From positions 1 through 30,486 of the IMG/VR virus record IMGVR_UViG_3300038465_000109: a DNA stretch of 30,486 nucleotides, one strand, 5' to 3'. The notes below the pieces were generated by a model. The model was not told the DNA's origin. It ran no database searches and saw nothing but the letters and a program-made list of their open reading frames with translations. Shown here piece after piece: positions 5,146-12,226 of the stretch (positions are counted from its first letter, which is position 1; the number at the start of each line of letters is the position of its first letter). This DNA is from a virus. The translations under genes were made by a program, and so were the position numbers.

Positions 5146-5290
5146 GCTTTGCTTCCTTCTCCTCATCCGCACAGCGGCGTAAAAAAATATTTGATGCTTC
5201 TTCAATACTCATGCTTTTGGGTAAAAATCCTTTCACCACTGCAAGCCATGCGACAAACTTTGCTGCCTGTTCGCCCTTTAAAAGTGCCAT
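5123..5290 (-). CDS. Small protein, unknown
   Basis: 55 residues from ATG at 5290, with GGAG just upstream. One helix-rich chain (LLKGEQAAKFVAWLAVVKGFLPKSMSIEEASNIFLRRCADEEKEAK). It overlaps the next gene by 23 bases, within the leftward replication operon. Function unknown. Confidence 0.6.
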   Translation of the reverse strand: MALLKGEQAAKFVAWLAVVKGFLPKSMSIEEASNIFLRRCADEEKEAKHVKTQNG

Positions 5291-5304
5291 TTCTCCATCT
5301 TTGG

Positions 5305-5502
5305 TTAGTAATATCTCAACTGTTCGACCATCTCTTCATAACACTTTATGGCCTCCTCTATTTTCTCATCAGGGTGGGCGTGTAACACTTCCTTGCAGTG
5401 TTGACGCAAAAATTCAATGTCATCACCACCATGCCCATCAGAAACTTTTTTAATCAGCGAACATAAATAATTCTTTCGCGCTATCCATAACGCTCTGTGC
5501 AT
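5305..5502 (-). CDS. Small protein, unknown
   Basis: 65 residues. The start overlaps the stop of the P-like loader (TGATG), so it is translationally coupled to it. The sequence has two charged helices (ALWIARKNYLCSLIKKV and the C-terminal KIEEAIKCYEEMVEQLR) and a histidine-rich middle. No family recognised. Confidence 0.6.
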   Translation of the reverse strand: MHRALWIARKNYLCSLIKKVSDGHGGDDIEFLRQHCKEVLHAHPDEKIEEAIKCYEEMVEQLRYY

Positions 5503-6407
5503 CAGTCATTCGTCCACGATTTATAAATCTTTGTCGGCCTTCCATTTCTATCAGAGGTTTTCGGAGATTGCACGCCTTCTCGCTCGTTAGGCGGTACGTA
5601 GCCTGATTTCTTTAACCATTCTGTCTGATCGCGCATGTTTAAAAACTTGTTACGTTCCATCAAATACACTGGCGGTAAAATCATTGTCTCAGTCTCAGGA
5701 ATGCTCAATAAGTATTCTCTGTACTCATTAAACACGACTTGATCGAACTCCTTATGACCTTTCTTAATTTTGTTGGTGTCAAATTCCTTGTACGTTTTAC
5801 CACCACCAGCAATCTTTTTGCTTTTCAAGATTTCTTGGCACTGGCTCATATATTCCCTAAACGCTTTCATCTCATCGTCTTTAGGAATCTTTGGCGGCGG
5901 TGGTAGTTCCTTGGGCTTGGCATTGTAGTCTTCAAGTTGCGCCCATGCTGTGTCTGGTTGCTGTCTGAATTGGGTTACAACTTGTTCGTAAGCGTATTTG
6001 GCTTTGTCATGCAATTCTTTTTCGGTTGCCTTCGAAATTGTCCAAGAGCCTACTTTGTCATAAACCATTTTTACCAAAGGATGGTCGAATTGCTTATTAA
6101 CCATACGTTTAATAACTTGATCTAAGTCCGGACATCCCACGGCCTTAAAGCACAAGTCAACGAGTTGCCCAAGTGTAGGGGGATATTCTTTGTGTAAAGC
6201 AAATGCCTCAACTACCGCTTGTCTAAGAACAGGAATTTCAAATTGTGCCAATTCTTCAAGCCAGTCTTGTGCGCATGCTGCCCAATCACCACCTTCCACA
6301 AGCCTTGTAGTCCATATCTTGCCGTACCTATTGGCAAACTTGGCAAACAGCCTGTTGATGATCTCGTTATTAACGCAGTGGGTCATATGTATTACCGTGT
6401 TGGTCAT
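5502..6407 (-). CDS. Replication protein P-like helicase loader
   Basis: 301 residues; an ATG seven codons in (6386) is an equally possible start. The N-terminal region (INRLFAKFANRYGKIWTTR... WLEELAQFEIPVLRQAVVEAFALHKEYPPTLGQLVDLC, about 16-86) resembles the lambda P family, whose members bind the replicative helicase DnaB and deliver it to the origin; the closing PPTLGQxVDLC is the most telling piece. The C-terminal half is charged and low in complexity, with a proline stretch ELPPPPKIP. It overlaps the O-like initiator gene by 38 bases, reproducing the O-P pairing of lambdoid replication modules. The family call is by eye and moderate. Confidence 0.65.
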   Translation of the reverse strand: MTNTVIHMTHCVNNEIINRLFAKFANRYGKIWTTRLVEGGDWAACAQDWLEELAQFEIPVLRQAVVEAFALHKEYPPTLGQLVDLCFKAVGCPDLDQVIKRMVNKQFDHPLVKMVYDKVGSWTISKATEKELHDKAKYAYEQVVTQFRQQPDTAWAQLEDYNAKPKELPPPPKIPKDDEMKAFREYMSQCQEILKSKKIAGGGKTYKEFDTNKIKKGHKEFDQVVFNEYREYLLSIPETETMILPPVYLMERNKFLNMRDQTEWLKKSGYVPPNEREGVQSPKTSDRNGRPTKIYKSWTND

Positions 6408-7194
6408 ACGTACTACTTCGTTGTTGTTTTTGAGAATTCATGTACTGGTTGAAGGAATCACCTGATTTTTGATGCTTTGCTGGTTGGCTTGCTTGTGCGG
6501 TATGGTATTTGATATCACGTTTAATCCAAGAGATAAGCCGTTGAGGGCTTACCATTTGTGGCTCTGTCTGGGTTGCATAGTGGGTTACACATTCATCATG
6601 GACATCTTCAAAAGTCTTTTCCTGCTTCACTTCTTGGGGTAATTGTTCGTAAAGTTCTCTGCATTTTTCATGCTTCACTGTCTTGGCTCTGAGCATCAGG
6701 GCTTTTCGTTGTTGTTCAGCTTCCAAAAACAAATCGCACTCCACGCTGTGTGTGTGATCGTTAATATCTTTCTTTTTTAGATCTCTTTCTTTTGTAGTAG
6801 GTGGATTCTCCAGATCACTGGTTTTTCCAGAATGTGGATTTTCAGTAATCTGGACATTACTTCCACCTTCCTGAAAAGCCGTATTCTGGATTTCATTGTA
6901 AAGCACTGTCTCCCAACGGGTCACACGTCCTTTTTCATCTTTTATCGCGTGGGTTTTCAGTAAACCTATATGTTTAAGTTCTGATAACCTTGCTCGAATA
7001 AAATCCCTTCCTTTGCCAAAACGCCTTTGTAAATTAGTTTCTGAGATAGTCCAGTCTTCGGGTTTGCTTGCGAGATAAACATATATGCCAAGTGTAGCGG
7101 GGTCTTTGACTGCATCGATGGTTTTATTTTGAAGATTTGTCCAGCCAGAACGGCAATGTTTTAATATATGGGGTGTATTTTTGACAATGCTCAT
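6370..7194 (-). CDS. Replication initiator O-like protein (winged helix)
   Basis: 274 residues. Residues about 25-100 read as a winged helix (DPATLGIYVYLASKPEDWTISETNLQRRFGKGRDFIRARLSELKHIGLLK), the arrangement seen in phage replisome organisers and O-like proteins that bind the origin. The middle is polar and probably flexible (about 105-150); the C-terminal part holds helices (CRELYEQLPQEVKQEKTFEDVHDECVTHY... LISWIKRDIKYH) and a Gln/Ser-rich tail. It is the first gene of the leftward replication operon, starting next to the 7195-7531 control region. The downstream P-like gene supports the initiator role. Confidence 0.7.
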   Translation of the reverse strand: MSIVKNTPHILKHCRSGWTNLQNKTIDAVKDPATLGIYVYLASKPEDWTISETNLQRRFGKGRDFIRARLSELKHIGLLKTHAIKDEKGRVTRWETVLYNEIQNTAFQEGGSNVQITENPHSGKTSDLENPPTTKERDLKKKDINDHTHSVECDLFLEAEQQRKALMLRAKTVKHEKCRELYEQLPQEVKQEKTFEDVHDECVTHYATQTEPQMVSPQRLISWIKRDIKYHTAQASQPAKHQKSGDSFNQYMNSQKQQRSSTYDQHGNTYDPLR

Positions 7195-7531
7195 TGTATA
7201 ATTGCCTTTGTGTATGGACGCACTAAGCCGTTACCTGCCAATCTTTGGCGTCCGGTGTTCTAAAAGCATGATTGACTAACTTGGCGGTCGGCAATCTTGC
7301 GCTAATAAATAAAAGTTCCAGCAGCATGGAACAGGATAGTAACTTGCTGCTAACACTCTTAGTTTACCTGTTAATTTTTCATAATCCTAATACAGATCAC
7401 ATACAAAAGTAAATACGAAGATCCGAATATAAATAGCTAATTATTTATTTCATATTTTACTTGCATAAGTAAATCATTATTGCTATAGTTACTAACATCA
7501 GTAACAAACAACAAAAATAGAGGATGTAGAA
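7195..7531. other. Divergent control region between replication and early operons
   Basis: About 340 bases with no ORF. It holds the rightward promoter and palindromes (7456-7505), further AGTAA half-sites near 7337, 7403 and 7467, and a 7-bp inverted repeat AGCAGCA / TGCTGCT (7320-7326, 7345-7351). A leftward promoter for the O-like gene should lie here; TTGTAT and TATGAA 17 apart near 7380-7405 are only a weak match. Two GCAATCTT-containing stretches near 7230 and 7290 are similar to each other and could be initiator sites. Confidence 0.5.
7456..7505 (+). promoter_or_regulatory. Early rightward promoter with two palindromic operators
   Basis: -35 TTGCAT (7461-7466), 17-base spacer, -10 TATAGT (7484-7489). 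One perfect inverted repeat, TTTACTT-GCAT-AAGTAAA (7456-7473), covers the -35 box. A second, GTTACT-AACATC-AGTAAC (7488-7505), covers the -10 edge and start point. Half-sites of both share (T/A)TTACT. The promoter fires toward the ribbon-helix-helix gene at 7532, the natural candidate for binding here. Confidence 0.7.
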
Positions 7532-7723
7532 ATGGCAAAATCAGCGCATGGGTTTAATACTTTCAATATGAGAATCGATAAAGACCTTTTGATATTTTTA
7601 AAGCAAACTGCTATCAAACAAGACTGTTCTATGACTTCTTTGGTTACAAAATGTTTAAGTGACTACAAAAAGAAGTTAGAAAAAAAGAATTCTTCCGTCT
7701 ATAATAATGATGACGATAATTAA
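7532..7723 (+). CDS. Arc-like ribbon-helix-helix regulator
   Basis: 63 residues. Residues about 9-52 read FNTFNMRIDKDLLIFLKQTAIKQDCSMTSLVTKCLSDYKKKLEK: a short strand with alternating residues (F-N-M-R), then two helices, the ribbon-helix-helix fold of Arc/MetJ repressors. These dimers insert the strand into the major groove and bind tandem palindromic half-sites. The gene is first in the rightward early operon, and its promoter carries two palindromes with related half-sites, so autoregulation and early-late switching are likely. P22 itself uses an Arc repressor of this kind. The C-terminal tail is acidic (NNDDDN). Ribosome site GAGGATG precedes the ATG. Confidence 0.8.
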   Translation: MAKSAHGFNTFNMRIDKDLLIFLKQTAIKQDCSMTSLVTKCLSDYKKKLEKKNSSVYNNDDDN

Positions 7724-7750
7724 ATAATTATTTAAGGAAATATATAGACA

Positions 7751-7927
7751 ATGGAAAATAACGCGGTTAAAATAGATAACAAAATACGGGAACAAATAGA
7801 TCACATATTCAATCTTCACAGCCCGGAAATGTTAAAGCATAAAGTAAATGACTTGGTATTTGAGTGGTATTTAAAAGGATTCACAGCGGCAGGTGAAGCA
7901 GTAAAAAGAAGTTTAAATGAGAAGTAA
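7751..7927 (+). CDS. Small protein, unknown
   Basis: 58 residues from ATG at 7751, with AAGGAAAT upstream. Helical and charged (VKIDNKIREQIDHIFNLHSPEMLKHKVNDLVFEWYLKGFTAAGEAVKR). No family recognised. Second gene of the early operon, directly after the Arc-like regulator; being small, helical and next to it, it could be a partner or antirepressor, but nothing in the sequence shows this. Confidence 0.6.
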   Translation: MENNAVKIDNKIREQIDHIFNLHSPEMLKHKVNDLVFEWYLKGFTAAGEAVKRSLNEK

Positions 7928-7937
7928 TAAGGTCTGA

Positions 7938-7962
7938 GGTTATAGGTTCGCACCCTACAACC
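7938..7962 (+). other. tRNA T-arm-like hairpin
   Basis: GGTTATAGG - TTCGCAC - CCTACAACC: nine pairs with one A-C mismatch and a seven-base loop starting TTCG. The surrounding bases look like the 3' half of a tRNA, but no anticodon arm or CCA is present. No U-tract follows, so it is not a terminator. It lies in the leader of the gene at 8000. Confidence 0.4.
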
Positions 7963-7999
7963 CCGGTGTTCAAGTAACTACGTTTCAAAGGTGAATTAT

Positions 8000-8524
8000 A
8001 TGAACGAATTAAGTTTAGCGTATTCTAACGCGCAAAAGCAACCATCATGGAATGATGATCCGTTTAACTTTAACGGGATTGTTACAGGAGTAACGAAAAT
8101 TTCAGACCATCAACGTAATCTTAATGATTACCTTCAAGAGCTAGTTTATAGCTATGGCAAACACGTAGGGGATAACTACGAGCTTGACTTAAATAAACTT
8201 TCAACGCCTTACCAGCTTGAGCTTGCCAGACTATACATTGAGTCAATCGACCGTGAAATAGAGTGGGCTTTCTATGGCGAAGACCAAACCTTAAACAGCG
8301 ATTTTCTTTGTGCCATGCTTGCCATGTTTAAAGATTCAAACCCTAAAACCAGAGCCAACTTTGCACAAGTTACCACTCGAAACATTCTCGTCTATTACAA
8401 AGACACGCTCCAAGACATTTTGAACACCGCTTGCGAAGACTACTTTTGCAATGAAATGCACGAAGCAGGTTATTCATCTCATCAAGACATGGAACACGGC
8501 GACTTTGTGTGGAGCAGATCATAA
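8000..8524 (+). CDS. Hypothetical early protein
   Basis: 174 residues from the ATG at 8000, preceded by AAAGGTGA at good spacing; a GTG three codons earlier is less likely. Soluble, acidic, mostly helical, with a cysteine cluster near the C-terminus (CEDYFCNEMHEAGYSSHQDMEHGD) but no clear zinc spacing. No family recognised. The stop overlaps the next start (TAATG), so it is coupled to the following small gene. Confidence 0.7.
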   Translation: MNELSLAYSNAQKQPSWNDDPFNFNGIVTGVTKISDHQRNLNDYLQELVYSYGKHVGDNYELDLNKLSTPYQLELARLYIESIDREIEWAFYGEDQTLNSDFLCAMLAMFKDSNPKTRANFAQVTTRNILVYYKDTLQDILNTACEDYFCNEMHEAGYSSHQDMEHGDFVWSRS

Positions 8525-8724
8525 TGCAAACACACATTATCAATGGCGATAAACCCCATGTTTACTATGATAAAGATAGAGCCTTTTGGGGATGTCAACC
8601 TTGGGTGGCAACTTGGGATGGTTACGATGGTGCCCTTATTGACTTTGACACGCCAAGCCGTGACCCCATTGGCTCAGGAAATACCGAGCAAGAGGCACTT
8701 GATGACTTGTTGGAGCAATCTTAA
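8524..8724 (+). CDS. Small conserved-looking phage protein
   Basis: 66 residues. The sequence (HVYYDKDRAFWGCQPWVATWDGYDGALIDFDTPSRDPIGSGNTEQEALDDLLEQ) looks like a small beta-rich protein family widespread in phage early regions, with the WDGYDGA and DPIGSGxTxxEALxDLL motifs. Its function is unknown to me. The start overlaps the previous stop; its own stop abuts the next ATG. Confidence 0.7.
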   Translation: MQTHIINGDKPHVYYDKDRAFWGCQPWVATWDGYDGALIDFDTPSRDPIGSGNTEQEALDDLLEQS

Positions 8725-8937
8725 ATGATCGAAAAATTTAGCAGCTACGAGTTCGAAATATTCGAGCATCCAGACGATGATTACCCAGCGGAAAAGTATT
8801 ACTACTACCGCATTTATAATGACAGCGAACAAGGTTACATCGAATCAGACGGCAATATGTTTGATGGGAGAGAAGAGGCGAAGTTCGCAGCAGTAGGGCA
8901 TATATTGCAGCTAATTAAAGAGGGATTTGGAAAATGA
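8725..8937 (+). CDS. Small acidic protein, unknown
   Basis: 70 residues, aromatic- and acid-rich (FEIFEHPDDDYPAEKYYYYRIYND... GYIESDGNMFDGREEAKFAAVGHILQLI). It reads as a strand-rich N-terminal half and a C-terminal helix. No family recognised. It begins directly after the previous stop within the early operon. Confidence 0.65.
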   Translation: MIEKFSSYEFEIFEHPDDDYPAEKYYYYRIYNDSEQGYIESDGNMFDGREEAKFAAVGHILQLIKEGFGK

Positions 8938-8989
8938 TAATGACAGACTTGGTAACGGCAGCAGAACGATTAAGTTTTAAGGGGGTTTC

Positions 8990-9160
8990 ATGGTGGACGC
9001 GCAGAAAGTTAAAGAATGGGTTAAGCACAGAATTGACTATTGGGAAGACGAACTTGAAAAAAACGATCCCAAAAACACAATCGAAGACATCATCGAATAC
9101 CGAGCCATGCTTGCTGCTTTCTATATGGTTACTGAATTTATAGATGGGCAGCGGAGATGA
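8990..9160 (+). CDS. Small helical protein, unknown
   Basis: 56 residues from the ATG at 8990, preceded by AAGGGGG at ideal spacing. Charged helices (QKVKEWVKHRIDYWEDELEKNDPKNTIEDIIEYRAMLAAFYMVTEFI). A competing ORF in another frame (8934-9143) has an unlikely composition in its second half, so this frame is preferred. Possibly a DNA-replication accessory by position only. Confidence 0.6.
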   Translation: MVDAQKVKEWVKHRIDYWEDELEKNDPKNTIEDIIEYRAMLAAFYMVTEFIDGQRR

Positions 9161-9175
9161 ATGCTTTATCCATAC

Positions 9176-9216
9176 CCCTACGACACAGGGTGGTTTTTAG
9201 TGATTGTGTTGTAGGG
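9176..9216 (+). other. Strong RNA hairpin upstream of the Sak4-like gene
   Basis: CCCTACGACACAG (9176-9188) pairs with TTGTGTTGTAGGG (9204-9216) over 13 positions, two of them G-U, around a 15-base loop. No U-tract follows, so it is probably an RNA-processing or translation-control element in the operon rather than a terminator. Confidence 0.5.
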
Positions 9217-9288
9217 CTGTGTGTATATGGAATTTATTTCGTAATACCTTAAATGGTCATAACTTGTAACCTTGTAGGAGATGTAAAA

Positions 9289-10134
9289 ATGGCGTTAAAA
9301 GCTAAGAAACCATCAGTCGTTGATTGCAGACTTAAAGCATTGTTTTATGGTTCGGCTGGTGTCGGCAAGACTTATGCAGCAATTCAATTCCCAAAGCCTT
9401 ATATCATTGATACGGAAGGCTCAACCAATAAGCCACAATATGTAAGGCTTATCGAAAAGTCAGACGGGGCGGTACTCATGACCGTAGACTTTGACGAGAT
9501 GATCAACGAGGTCAGGGAGCTTTTAACGACCAAGCACGATTACAAAACTTTGATACTCGACTCGCTAACGCTGGCTTACAACGACTTGTTAGAGAAAGCA
9601 GAGCGTAAAGTGGGAACGGACTTTGGCCGTCACTACGGAGAAGCCAACAAGCGCATGAAGCAGTTGCTTAACCTGCTCTTTAGGCTCGACTTGAATGTGA
9701 TTATTACTTCGCACTCTAAAAACGAGTACGGACAGAATTTGGCGGTTTTGGGGCAAACGTTTGATTGTTACAAGAAACTCGATTACCTTTTCGATCTCGT
9801 ATTTGAGATTCAAAAGCGTGGCACACACCGGGTTGGTATTGTGAAGAAGTCACGATTTGAAACGTTTCAAGATAGTGATACGTTCCCATTTTCTTATGAA
9901 GAGATTGCGAGCCGCTACGGACGCGCTGTGATTGAGCGTGAAGCCGTAGCCCAAGAATTGGCAACACCCGATCAAGTCAAAGAGATTTTACGATTGATTG
10001 ACTTGCTCAAAGTTCCAGAAGAAACCTTTCAAAAGTGGTTGGATAAAGCCAGTTCTGAAAGCTGGGAAGATATGCAAAAGGACTCTATACAGAAGTGCAT
10101 TGACCATCTTAAATCTAAAATACAGGGAGAATAA
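9289..10134 (+). CDS. Sak4-like single-strand annealing ATPase (AAA_24)
   Basis: 281 residues from ATG at 9289, which follows GTAGGAG; an upstream in-frame ATG at 9253 lacks this. Walker A GSAGVGKT at 21-28, an IIDTEG acidic motif at about 39-44, and Walker B TLILDS at about 87-92. The HYGEANKRMKQLLNLLF and NVIITSHSKNEYG segments fit the phage nucleotide-binding / Sak4 group, a RecA-related family that anneals or exchanges strands in phage recombination. The gene is immediately followed by an SSB-like gene, the usual partner of Sak4. The C-terminal 60 residues are helical and may be a small accessory domain. Confidence 0.8.
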   Translation: MALKAKKPSVVDCRLKALFYGSAGVGKTYAAIQFPKPYIIDTEGSTNKPQYVRLIEKSDGAVLMTVDFDEMINEVRELLTTKHDYKTLILDSLTLAYNDLLEKAERKVGTDFGRHYGEANKRMKQLLNLLFRLDLNVIITSHSKNEYGQNLAVLGQTFDCYKKLDYLFDLVFEIQKRGTHRVGIVKKSRFETFQDSDTFPFSYEEIASRYGRAVIEREAVAQELATPDQVKEILRLIDLLKVPEETFQKWLDKASSESWEDMQKDSIQKCIDHLKSKIQGE

Positions 10135-10137
10135 AGT

Positions 10138-10626
10138 ATGTTTCACTATGATGTAATGAGCGAGCAGGAAGCAATGGCAGAAAGGTTTCAGTTAATGAAG
10201 GAAGGTATTTATGACGCGGTTGTTACTGCGTCACAAGATACAAAATCCGCTAACTCTGGCAACCCAATGATGGACATGACCATAACCGTTTATGATGAAA
10301 ACGGAAAAACTAATGACGTTCGTGACTTTTTAGTGTTTACCAAGCAAATGATGTGGAAAGTTGTTCACTTCGTAGAGTCTGCGGGCTGCTTTGAAGGGTA
10401 TCAAGATGGAAAGTTTTGTTCTCAAATGGCTATCAATAAGTCTGTCAAGGTAAAAATAGTTGTCGAACCGGGTAGCGAAATACCTCAAGATAAGTTAAAA
10501 GGCAAGCCATTGGGTTCCAAATACCCTGATAAAAATAAGGTTGAGGACTATATCAAGAAAGAAGAAGGTGCTGTTTCTGAAAATAATCCACCACCTTTTT
10601 TAGATGATGATATTCCGGATCTATAA
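10138..10626 (+). CDS. Single-stranded DNA-binding protein-like (acidic tail)
   Basis: 162 residues starting three bases after the Sak4-like stop. The body reads as a beta-barrel type protein (GIYDAVVTASQDTKSANSGNPMMDMTITVYDENGK... VKVKIVVEPG), like the DUF669/SSB-type proteins in phage recombination modules. It ends in a proline-acidic tail, PPPFLDDDIPDL, resembling the SSB tip that recruits repair and replication proteins. Pairing with a Sak4-like ATPase supports the role. Homology is moderate and judged by eye. Confidence 0.7.
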   Translation: MFHYDVMSEQEAMAERFQLMKEGIYDAVVTASQDTKSANSGNPMMDMTITVYDENGKTNDVRDFLVFTKQMMWKVVHFVESAGCFEGYQDGKFCSQMAINKSVKVKIVVEPGSEIPQDKLKGKPLGSKYPDKNKVEDYIKKEEGAVSENNPPPFLDDDIPDL

Positions 10627-10628
10627 TC

Positions 10629-10748
10629 ATGACGGAGCACGAATTAATAATGAGATGGCTTAAAGCTATAGGTGTTGCGGGGTGTGTGCTGGTATTAAAT
10701 CAGCACGTACCGCTTCAATGGTGGGATAGAAGAGGTAGGCGAAAATGA
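10629..10748 (+). CDS. 39-aa protein with hydrophobic core
   Basis: 39 residues. The middle (AIGVAGCVLVLNQHVPLQWW) is hydrophobic enough for a short membrane segment, followed by a basic end RRGRRK, which would stay in the cytoplasm. Its stop overlaps the next start (ATGA), supporting real translation. No family recognised. Confidence 0.55.
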   Translation: MTEHELIMRWLKAIGVAGCVLVLNQHVPLQWWDRRGRRK

Positions 10749-11329
10749 CTGAAACATGGTTTACCAGTGACACGCACTTTGGACACAAGAAAATCCTTGA
10801 ATATGAGAAGGAAGCTCGCCCCTTTGAAACAGTGGAGGAAATGAATGAACACCTTATTACCGCTTGGAACGAGACGGTTAATCCGAAAGACATTGTATTT
10901 CATCTCGGTGATTTTGCTTTCGGTGCTGTCAATGTTGCTATTGCTGACAGGCTTAATGGCCACAAGCGTCTCATTATGGGGAATCACGATTGTCATAGCT
11001 TCGATTTATATGTTCGTCATTTTCAAAGGCTCTTTGGTGCGCACTATTGGAAGAGATGTATATTGACCCATATACCAGTGCACCCTAGGAACCTAGGAAA
11101 TAGATTCTTTTTAAATGTTCACGGTCATTTACATAGTATGTCGGTCGGAAGTTTTAAATTGACCAAAGAAGAAAAGGAAAGACTGTGGTGTGATCCTGAA
11201 AGTGTATCTGCTTCGATAATGAAACCACGTGAAGATTTAAACTATTTTAACGTGGCCGTAGAGCGTCATAACTTGCGGCCAGTACACAGCAGTATAATCA
11301 TGGATCGATTAAAGGAGATAGACGAATGA
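10745..11329 (+). CDS. Calcineurin-like metallophosphoesterase
   Basis: 194 residues with all the metal-binding motifs of the family in order: SDTHFGH (8-14), HLGDFAFG (53-60), GNHD (79-82), THIP (108-111) and NVHGHLH (124-130). These bind two divalent metals and cleave phosphodiester or phosphomonoester bonds. The compact size fits phage and YfcE-like stand-alone enzymes. Substrate unknown; small phage members could act on cyclic nucleotides, capped RNA or DNA ends. Coupled by ATGA to the genes on both sides. It lies beside a DUF2829-like gene, so a role in nucleotide-signal defence is worth considering, as inference. Confidence 0.85.
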   Translation: MTETWFTSDTHFGHKKILEYEKEARPFETVEEMNEHLITAWNETVNPKDIVFHLGDFAFGAVNVAIADRLNGHKRLIMGNHDCHSFDLYVRHFQRLFGAHYWKRCILTHIPVHPRNLGNRFFLNVHGHLHSMSVGSFKLTKEEKERLWCDPESVSASIMKPREDLNYFNVAVERHNLRPVHSSIIMDRLKEIDE

Positions 11330-11700
11330 AATTTTGCGAGGCAATGTATTTGCTAAAGGCAGGTAAAAAAGTCACAAGGCATGACTGGAAATACAGCCTT
11401 CATTTCATTATGGAAGAGGGTAAAGTTCATTCCTATCAGCCAGGAATAGAGCATTATATGTACACCGAAGATATTATGGTGTCCGATGGTTGGATGGTCG
11501 AAGGTGCAACCGAGTCAAGACCCTTTTGCGAAATAATCCCAGATTTGCAAAAAGGAACCAAGGCTTGGATGAGTGATTGGAAATCTGATTTTTATATTTA
11601 TTTGGACCCGACAGATGGGTTGGTTTTACATAAAATGTCACAGTTTTCTTTCAACCCTACCTTTGCAGATTTTAAAGCAGATGATTGGATCGAAGTATGA
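11326..11700 (+). CDS. DUF2829-like protein, possible Tad2 anti-Thoeris
   Basis: 124 residues. The start, MKFCEAMYLLKAGKKVTRHDW, matches the DUF2829 opening (F-x-x-A-x-x-x-L-x-x-G-x-x-V-x-R-x-x-W) and the end, FADFKADDWIEV, matches its closing F-x-A-x-D-W-x-V. Tad2, which sequesters the cyclic ADP-ribose-type signal of Thoeris defence, belongs to this family but is usually about 90 residues; here the centre is longer and divergent (YMYTEDIMVSDGWMVEGATESRPFCEI). The match to family motifs is seen; anti-defence activity is inference. ATGA coupling to the phosphoesterase gene upstream and to the next gene. Confidence 0.65.
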   Translation: MKFCEAMYLLKAGKKVTRHDWKYSLHFIMEEGKVHSYQPGIEHYMYTEDIMVSDGWMVEGATESRPFCEIIPDLQKGTKAWMSDWKSDFYIYLDPTDGLVLHKMSQFSFNPTFADFKADDWIEV

Positions 11701-11897
11701 ATGAAGAAGCTATAAATGAAATGATGAGACGCGGCGATAGAGCCGCTTTGCTCCTCGGTGAAATCTGCGGAAGCCTAAGCGTTCTATCAACTAAATGTGA
11801 AGGAAATCTGTATTGTGAGGCAATTAAGCACGATATAAAAAACTTATTTAGCTTAGTAATGAACCGCGTTAATTCAATTTATTATGAGAACAAATGA
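11697..11897 (+). CDS. Small protein, unknown
   Basis: 66 residues from the ATG at 11697 that overlaps the previous stop (ATGA). Helical, with three cysteines (C22, C32, C38 region) and no recognisable motif (NEMMRRGDRAALLLGEICGSLSVLSTKC... LFSLVMNRVNSIYYE). Member of the coupled early operon. Confidence 0.6.
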   Translation: MNEEAINEMMRRGDRAALLLGEICGSLSVLSTKCEGNLYCEAIKHDIKNLFSLVMNRVNSIYYENK

Positions 11898-12226
11898 TGT
11901 TAAATGCCGAAGAAGTAGAAAAAGAACACCAAGAACTTAATCTTAAAATCAGTGAAATTCTATGGGATTTTGCCGATAAACATAGTGCAGACAATAGACC
12001 AAATGGACATCAGGCATTCTTTATAATGCAGTCTGTTTTAAGTGAATATCAATCGAATATTGAATATCAAAATGGAAAGATGGCTCCTTTTACTGGCCGT
12101 CAACTTGATCATATTTGTTATCAAATCGGAGACTGGTATTTGATGATGAGGCCATTATTAGAAGGACAACATAACCTTGGTTTCATGAAAGAGAAACTTA
12201 AAACTATGATATGGGGTGACGAATGA
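11894..12226 (+). CDS. Hypothetical early protein
   Basis: 110 residues, start overlapping the previous stop (ATGA). Helical throughout, acidic N-terminal half (EEVEKEHQELNLKISEILWDFADKH), a central GHQAFFIMQSVLSEYQSNIEYQNGKMAPFTGRQLDHICYQIGDWYLMM segment. No family recognised. Confidence 0.6.
   Translation: MMLNAEEVEKEHQELNLKISEILWDFADKHSADNRPNGHQAFFIMQSVLSEYQSNIEYQNGKMAPFTGRQLDHICYQIGDWYLMMRPLLEGQHNLGFMKEKLKTMIWGDE

Noticed and set aside
5937-6465. Plus-strand ORFs opposite the P-like loader
   Set aside because: They lie fully within a well-supported minus-strand gene and have atypical Cys/His/Ser composition.
7928-7990. A complete tRNA gene
   Set aside because: Only a T-arm-like hairpin is found; no anticodon arm, D arm or paired acceptor stem.
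8934-9143. Plus-strand ORF of 69 aa in the early operon
   Set aside because: It overlaps the 56-aa gene at 8990-9160, which has a far better ribosome site and normal composition; the second half of this ORF is Lys/Thr/Ser-rich nonsense typical of a shifted frame.
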